Source: Acanthamoeba lenticulata
Taxonomy: Eukaryota > Discosea > Longamoebia > Acanthamoebidae
DNA length: 11,292 nt
Assembly (NCBI GenBank): GCA_002179805.1
Contig: NAVB01003295.1
Span: 1 to 11,292, forward strand
Direction: 5' to 3'
In this document: one piece after another, positions 6,542-11,292 of the stretch
Layout: each line of letters starts with the position of its first letter
Numbering within the stretch: the stretch's first letter is position 1
Made by a program: the position numbers and the translations under genes
The notes under the pieces: generated by a model
Told to the model about the DNA's origin: nothing
What the model saw: the letters and a program-made list of their open reading frames with translations, nothing else
The model's database searches: none

Positions 6542-9184
6542 ATGCACAAAGGCCTCTCATCTGCATCTGGTGTTCGCCTGCTCACCCACAGCACGTATGT
6601 TTGCCGGCCATGCAGGGTCACTTGTCTTGTATACGTGCTGACCTCCTCGCTTCCGTCGGAGGCAGTTCCGTGTCGCGCCAGCTTGGCATACGCCACTACT
6701 CTGAGCTCGTGCGTGCTTCTGGCCTGCGCGGACATGCCACGCCCGAGGGCACTGCGGCCTTTCATCAACGGCACGCTCAACCCCCGTATGTTGAGAGTAC
6801 GCTTCACTGACCGAGCTCGGGCCTTGCAGGCTGGGCAGCAAGTTGCCCTTTAAGCTCGTGCCCCGCACCCAGTGGTCGATCTCGCCCTTTGGCTTTGGCG
6901 GCTACCGCGTCGCCGCGCAGACCAAGTCGCACCGCAGTGCCCTGTACCACCTGACCCCTCCACAAGCACTGTGCAGCATATGGCCATTCTCACCATCTTA
7001 TCGATCTGCAGCAAGCGGGCCATCAGGCTGGGCTGCAACGTGGTGGACACGAGCTCCGTCTACAGCGATGGCGACTCGGAGGTGCTCTTTGGCCAGGTCG
7101 TGCGCGAGCTGGTCGACAAGGACGACATCAAGCGCGAGGTTCCATCATGACCCTTCATGCACCTCAATGCAACACGTACAACTTGCTCATAGCTGTTGTG
7201 ATCTTTTCTCATCCCCGCAGAACGTGGTGATCGTCACGAAAGCTGGCTACCTGTCCGAGAAGGCGGAGCACAATCGGGCTAGCCCGCCGGCCTACAGTAG
7301 CAGGGAGGTTGATCATGTCTCGCCCGGTACGCTCGACGCCATTATCACTGTTGTCACCACCTTCAGGCTCTCTTTTCTTTACATCATGGGAGGTCAACGA
7401 GGTGATCGTCGTGCGAGACTGACTTGGGCAAGTTGTATACGGCTGTGGCTACACAACTCCAGGGCTTGACTATTCGCTGGCGCCGCACGTCCTGGAGGAC
7501 CAGATCAGCGCTTCGCTGGACCGGCTGGGCCTGGAGCAAGTGGACCTCCTCATGCTCCACAACCCCGAGCAGGTGCTCGAGAGCCATCCGGTACGCCTTC
7601 AACGTGTATGGTGATTTTTGATTTAGTATTAATTTTCATGTTGGCTTTGCCTCGCAGCACCTGGGCCAAACGGCCTTTTACGAGATCGTATCTCGAGCGT
7701 TCGCTCATCTTGAGAAGGAGGTGCAGCGAGGGCGCATCCAGTACTACGGCGTATCATCCAACACGCTGGTCGCGCCCGCGGCCGCACCGGACCGCGTGAG
7801 CGTTGACGAGCTCGTGCGAGTCGCTCGCCAGGGTATGTTCCTTCCTTTCACTTAACGTTGGGCTCTGAGTCGGATGACTCATGCTTGCTTGCTTGTTGTG
7901 GCCAGTCTCGGAGAAGAACGCGTTCACGGCGGTGCAGTTTCCGTTCAATCTGATCGAGTCCGAGGCGCTGACCCAGGGCGTCGCCGAGGCCGCCAGGGTT
8001 CGTTCGACCAGGACAGCCGATCCGTACTCGTTTGTGTGTGCTTGAGTGACGACGCTTAGCCTGACTCGACTCTGACGCGTTGCAGGGCCACGGCCTGATG
8101 CGGCTCAGCAACCGGCCTCTCAACGCCATGTACGAGGGCCGCCTCCAGCGCATCGCTTCGTTCCCGCGACACGACGGTACCATAGAGCCCGCGCCCTGTG
8201 ACGATGACGGCCGGTATTGCTGATGACAACAAACCTCCAACGTTGCAGACAAGGATTTGGTGCAGATGCTGAAGGAGGCGTTCGACTACGCGATTCACTT
8301 GGAGAAGAACTACCCGGGCCACGATAGCGCATCGGCACCTCCGGCCTCGGGCTATGTCTGGGCGCAGGTGAGAGCCCTTTCTGGAGCCTTCTTGGGACTC
8401 GTGCAGCTGCGCAGGTCTTGGACCAACCCCTTGGCCGCGTGTGGATGTGCGTTTATGTGTGACAGATTCTGGCGCACAACCAAGCGGCACTCAACTCCAT
8501 CGACCGATGGATCAACGCGCTCGAGTCGACCATCGGCCCCAGCTTGGAGAAGGCCCTCGCGCAGCTCGACGGCCACTCACAGCTCCTCAATTGGGGCGAC
8601 AAGTATCGTGTTGTACGCATTTTGTTTATATTTTCGTAGCATTTTGTCTCTTGATTTGTTTTATTTCGTTTTATTTTATTTTATGCTGATGTATGTGTGG
8701 TGGGCGTTCAGGCCATGACTCGGCTCTTCGAGCGGTTCACATGGGTCAATGAAGCGAATGCCGCCACCAACTCGGAACTTCTGAATCAGGTCCAACACAA
8801 CCCCAATCGATGTCCATCATTGATAATGATGTTGACCATTTTGTTCGCTGCCACTGTGTAGGCTGTGGATGCCGCTTGGCCAGAGCTGAGCAAGTCGACG
8901 TCGACGCTCTCGCAGAAGGTCGTTTGTTGTTCACTTGCCACTCTTCCTGACAAAGTCGTGGTTCATGTGGCTGACACACGTCGTACGCGATCATTCAGGC
9001 GCTGCTGGCGGCTCGATCGTCAGACGTGGCCGATTGCGTGCTGGTGGGGATGCGGCGAGACACGTACGTGCGCGAGGTGCTCCTCAACGTGGCGCCGTTG
9101 CCCGACGTGACTGCAGCGCGCGATCCTGCCCGCTACGCCCAATTTGCTCAAGAGCTCCACCAGCGTTTGAGCCGCAAGCCGTAG
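6542..9184 (+). CDS. Aldo/keto reductase with presequence-like N-terminus and helical insertion
   Basis: Fourteen exons: 6542-6594, 6666-6785, 6830-6943, 7012-7138, 7221-7326, 7463-7590, 7658-7832, 7906-7997, 8086-8176, 8249-8367, 8466-8612, 8712-8789, 8862-8918 and 8999-9184 (stop TAG), giving 530 aa with all phases closing. The AKR catalytic tetrad is visible: Asp108 and Tyr113 (VVDTSSVY), Lys145 (IVTKAG) and His206 (LMLHNPE). Further landmarks are FGFGGYR (about 78-84), GRIQYYGVSSNT, VQFPFN and NRPLNA (314-319). The match is to a poorly characterised AKR subgroup, not to a defined enzyme; NAD(P)H-dependent carbonyl chemistry is likely but the substrate is unknown. A final barrel-like strand (VLVGMR, 483-488) comes only after about 150 mostly helical residues, making the protein far longer than the usual 300-350 aa. 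The first ~40 residues are rich in Ser, Arg and Leu with almost no acidic residues, compatible with mitochondrial import. The first exon and its 71-nt intron are the least certain part. Confidence 0.85.
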
Positions 9185-9476
9185 GAGGCTGCCTCGAAGC
9201 CAGCCTGAGATGATGAAGCGCTGCCTCCAAGAAAGAAATACTTAAATAAAACGTCAAACAAATCAAATGTTGGCGCCAAAAAAGGTTGTCGACAGAAAAA
9301 TAATTTATTGGTTATTAGGTGGGGCTGACACTCGCGCGTGCTGCATCTCGTCAATCTGCTGCTTCGTGCACACCAACACACTTGAACGAACGCAAGGTGC
9401 GGGTTTTTTCTTGTGCACTTCTCGATGCCCACCAGGCCTTCCGGAGAGCTGACGCAATTTACTCTTCCGTGCGCAG
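9185..9476. promoter_or_regulatory. Intergenic region between reductase and HMG-CoA reductase genes
   Basis: This 292-bp gap contains an AATAAA 60 nt after the upstream stop, then AT-rich sequence (AAAAATAATTTATTGGTTATTAGG around 9295-9319), then GC-rich sequence ending GTGCGCAG directly before the next ATG. I see no credible coding exon and no membrane-spanning segment in it; a short open frame (9267-9452) has no recognisable content. The right half may include a 5' leader intron. Confidence 0.5.
9245..9250 (+). terminator. AATAAA polyadenylation-type signal
   Basis: A canonical AATAAA lies about 60 nt downstream of the aldo/keto reductase stop codon on the same strand. It is the only textbook signal found after a stop codon in this window. 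Confidence 0.5.
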
Positions 9477-11292
9477 ATGAGATCGAACTTCCGCATCGCT
9501 CGCGCTTCGTCTTTTGCCCCGCAGTGGACGGCAACCACCAAGCTCGGCTTCAGCACGGGCCTGCGGGCGACCTCGGCCCGGCTCTTTGCCGACGATGCCA
9601 GCAAGCCGGCCAAGAAGAAGGTGCGTTTTGCACATGCATGTGGCCGATTTTTCGGAAGATTCACATTGCGCCAAAATTGGCTCATTCACCTCCACGATCA
9701 TAGATTGACCTCACCGACAAGAGCGACGACGAGATCATCGAGTTGGTGACCGCCGGCAAGCTGCACTCGCACAAGCTCGAGGAGTACCTGCCGGGCAACC
9801 TCGAGCGTGCCGTTCGCATCAGGCGGTACGCTCCCTTTCTCTCCCCATCTTCCGGCCAGGAGGCGTTTCAACGTTGCAACGTCATTTCCGAAAGACAAAT
9901 TAATTTTTTAACACTATAATTCGCTACAAAACCAACAATAATTCTATTTTTGAGCTAATCAAAAAATAAATAAATGAAAATAAAAATACAGGCGCGGGCT
10001 GGAGGCGCACGTGCAAGCCAAGTCGGCCCACAAGCCCGACCTCTCCCAGCTGCCCTACCAGAGCTACAACTACGAGTCCGTCTACGGCGCGTGCTGCGAG
10101 AACGTCGTCGGGTAAGCACCACTCGCCTCCCTCCACTCATGATCATGATGAATTAAAATGAATTAAAAATCGACCAATAATCCACCAAATCGTGCAGCTA
10201 CGTGCCCATCCCGCTGGGCATGGCCGGCCCGCTGCTGGTCAACGGCAAGCTGGTCCACATCCCGATGGCCACGACCGAGGGCTGCCTGGTGGCCTCGACC
10301 CACCGCGGCTGCAAGGCCATCACCGAGTCTGGCGGCGCCACGAGCGTGGTCATCGCCGACGGCATGACCCGCGGCCCGGCCGTGCGCCTGCCCTCGGCCA
10401 AGCGCGCGTCCGAGGTCATCGCGTGGGTCAAGAACACCGACAACTTCTACCTCATCGCCTCGGCCTTCAACTCCACCTCCCGCTTCGCCCGCCTCAACTC
10501 GGTTCATCCTCCTCCTCCTCCTCTCTCGTGCTTGTCGTTGTTCTTGTCGACCTTGTTGTCGCCGTTGTCGACGTTTTCGCCGCCGCTGTTGTTGTTGTCG
10601 TCGTTGTGGACCGCCGAGACTGACGACGATGATGATAACGACGAACAGATCAAGACGGGCGTGGCCGGCCGGACGCTGTTCCTCCGGTTCAAGAGCGCCA
10701 CGGGCGACGCCATGGGCATGAACATGATCTCCAAGGGCGTGGAGAAGGCCCTCGACGTCATCTCTGGTTCGGAACCCGTCCTCGTCCTCGTCCTAGTCCT
10801 CCTCCCCTCGCTGACGATGATGATGATGGTGCTGATGCGCCCTCGTGTCCTCAAACCGCCGCCAGACTACTTCCCGGACATGGAGATCCTGTCGCTGTCG
10901 GGCAACTACTGCACGGACAAGAAGCCGTCGGCCATCAACTGGCTTGAAGGCCGCGGCAAGTCCGTCGTGGCCGAAGCCATCATCGACGAGCGCATCGTCA
11001 AGGACGTCCTCAAGGTCCGCACTTTTTTTTTTCTCTTTTTTTCTGTTTTTATTTGAAAGTTCTTTTTCTAAACTATATTTGAATGGTATTTTATTATTTG
11101 AATATTATTATTCGCGGAGCAGACGACGGTGCCCTCGCTGGTGGACCTCAACATTCAGAAGAACCTTGTCGGATCGGCCGTCGCCGGCTCGATTGGCGGT
11201 AACAACGCGCACGCGTCCAACATCGTCACGGCCATGTTCCTCGCCACGGGCCAGGACCCCGCCCAGAACGTCGAGTCGTCCAACTGCATGAC
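9477..11292 (+). CDS. HMGCR: HMG-CoA reductase, class I, soluble with mitochondrial-type presequence (3' end beyond window)
   Basis: Exons seen are 9477-9620, 9704-9825, 9992-10111, 10198-10501, 10649-10766, 10866-11014 and 11123->11292, giving 375 residues before the edge. The enzyme reduces HMG-CoA to mevalonate with NADPH. Residues 49-375 follow the eukaryotic catalytic domain closely: [22 protein letters not shown] with catalytic Glu156, ADGMTRGP, the NADP-binding DAMGMNM (250-256), NYCTDKKP with Lys288, and GSIGG then GQDPAQN with Asp364. Spacing Glu156-Lys288-Asp364 (132 and 76) equals human Glu559-Lys691-Asp767. The catalytic His lies outside the window. The first 48 residues ([13 protein letters not shown]...) contain several Arg, many Ser/Thr/Ala and no acidic residue until ADD at about 38-40, a typical mitochondrial presequence. 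The ER membrane/sterol-sensing domain of animal, plant and fungal enzymes is absent, and the upstream gene leaves no space for it. Confidence 0.93.
10502..10648 (+). repeat. Low-complexity CCT / GTTGTCG / GAYGAT intron
   Basis: This 147-nt intron of HMG-CoA reductase is built from short repeats: CCT triplets at the 5' end, GTTGTCG-like units in the middle and GAC/GAT triplets before the ACAG acceptor. It has no stop codon in the reading frame of the flanking exons. Alignment with human reductase (RFARLQ then IAGRNLY) shows that it is not part of the mature protein. Confidence 0.75.
10767..10865 (+). repeat. Low-complexity CGTCCT / GATGAT intron
   Basis: A 99-nt intron with CGTCCTC repeats followed by GATGATGAT triplets. 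Like the preceding intron it is a multiple of three and stop-free in the coding frame. The flanking exons join to give [12 protein letters not shown], matching the family, so it is intronic. Confidence 0.75.

Noticed and set aside
9267..9452. Possible extra first exon or small gene before HMG-CoA reductase
   Set aside because: 61 residues, low-quality composition, no transmembrane segment, and its reading does not join to the reductase frame in any convincing way.
10163..10507. 114-aa Gly/Asp/Val-rich minus-strand frame
   Set aside because: Antisense of the largest HMG-CoA reductase exon, a usual effect of high GC3; no independent signals.
1..11292. tRNA, rRNA, transposon ends, viral insertions
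   Set aside because: No cloverleaf with A/B boxes, no long inverted or direct repeats, and no integrase, transposase or reverse transcriptase motifs were seen by eye on either strand.

Overview
The window looks like nuclear DNA of a compact, intron-rich protist. GC-rich exons ending mostly in G or C codons are broken by many short, T- or A-rich GT-AG introns (38-166 nt), and intergenic gaps are only 57-292 bp. Gene content (WASP-family actin nucleation factor, MERIT40/BABAM1, class I HMG-CoA reductase) is eukaryotic. The overall style fits a free-living amoeba such as Acanthamoeba. That assignment is an inference, not proven here. All genes are split, so I rebuilt each by hand by joining exons at GT-AG sites and checking that the reading phase closes across every junction.

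Layout: (1) 1-1964 +, the 3' part of a type I membrane glycoprotein built from short phase-1 exon modules, a Ser/Pro-rich linker, a ~200-residue ectodomain, one transmembrane helix and a basic tail. (2) 2046-3314 +, BABAM1/MERIT40, seven exons, 260 aa. (3) 3474-5133 +, a WASP-family protein with an MGCC lipidation signal in place of a WH1 domain, then charged helix, CRIB/GBD, proline-rich linker, WH2, C helix and acidic tail; six exons, 414 aa. (4) 5191-6405 -, an unrecognised coiled-coil, probably nuclear protein, five exons, 340 aa, tail-to-tail with gene 3. (5) 6542-9184 +, a long aldo/keto reductase, fourteen exons, 530 aa, with an N-terminal presequence-like region and a helical insertion before the last barrel strand. 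(6) 9477 to the window end, +, HMG-CoA reductase, seven exons seen, C-terminus beyond the window, with a mitochondrial-type presequence and no membrane domain.

There is no operon logic. The genes serve different processes: cell surface, ubiquitin signalling/DNA repair, actin assembly, redox metabolism and mevalonate metabolism. The most notable points are the soluble, apparently mitochondrial HMG-CoA reductase, the lipid-anchored WH1-less WASP, the exon-encoded repeat array of gene 1, and two stop-free, multiple-of-three introns in the reductase gene. No RNA genes, mobile elements, CRISPR arrays or viral genes were seen.
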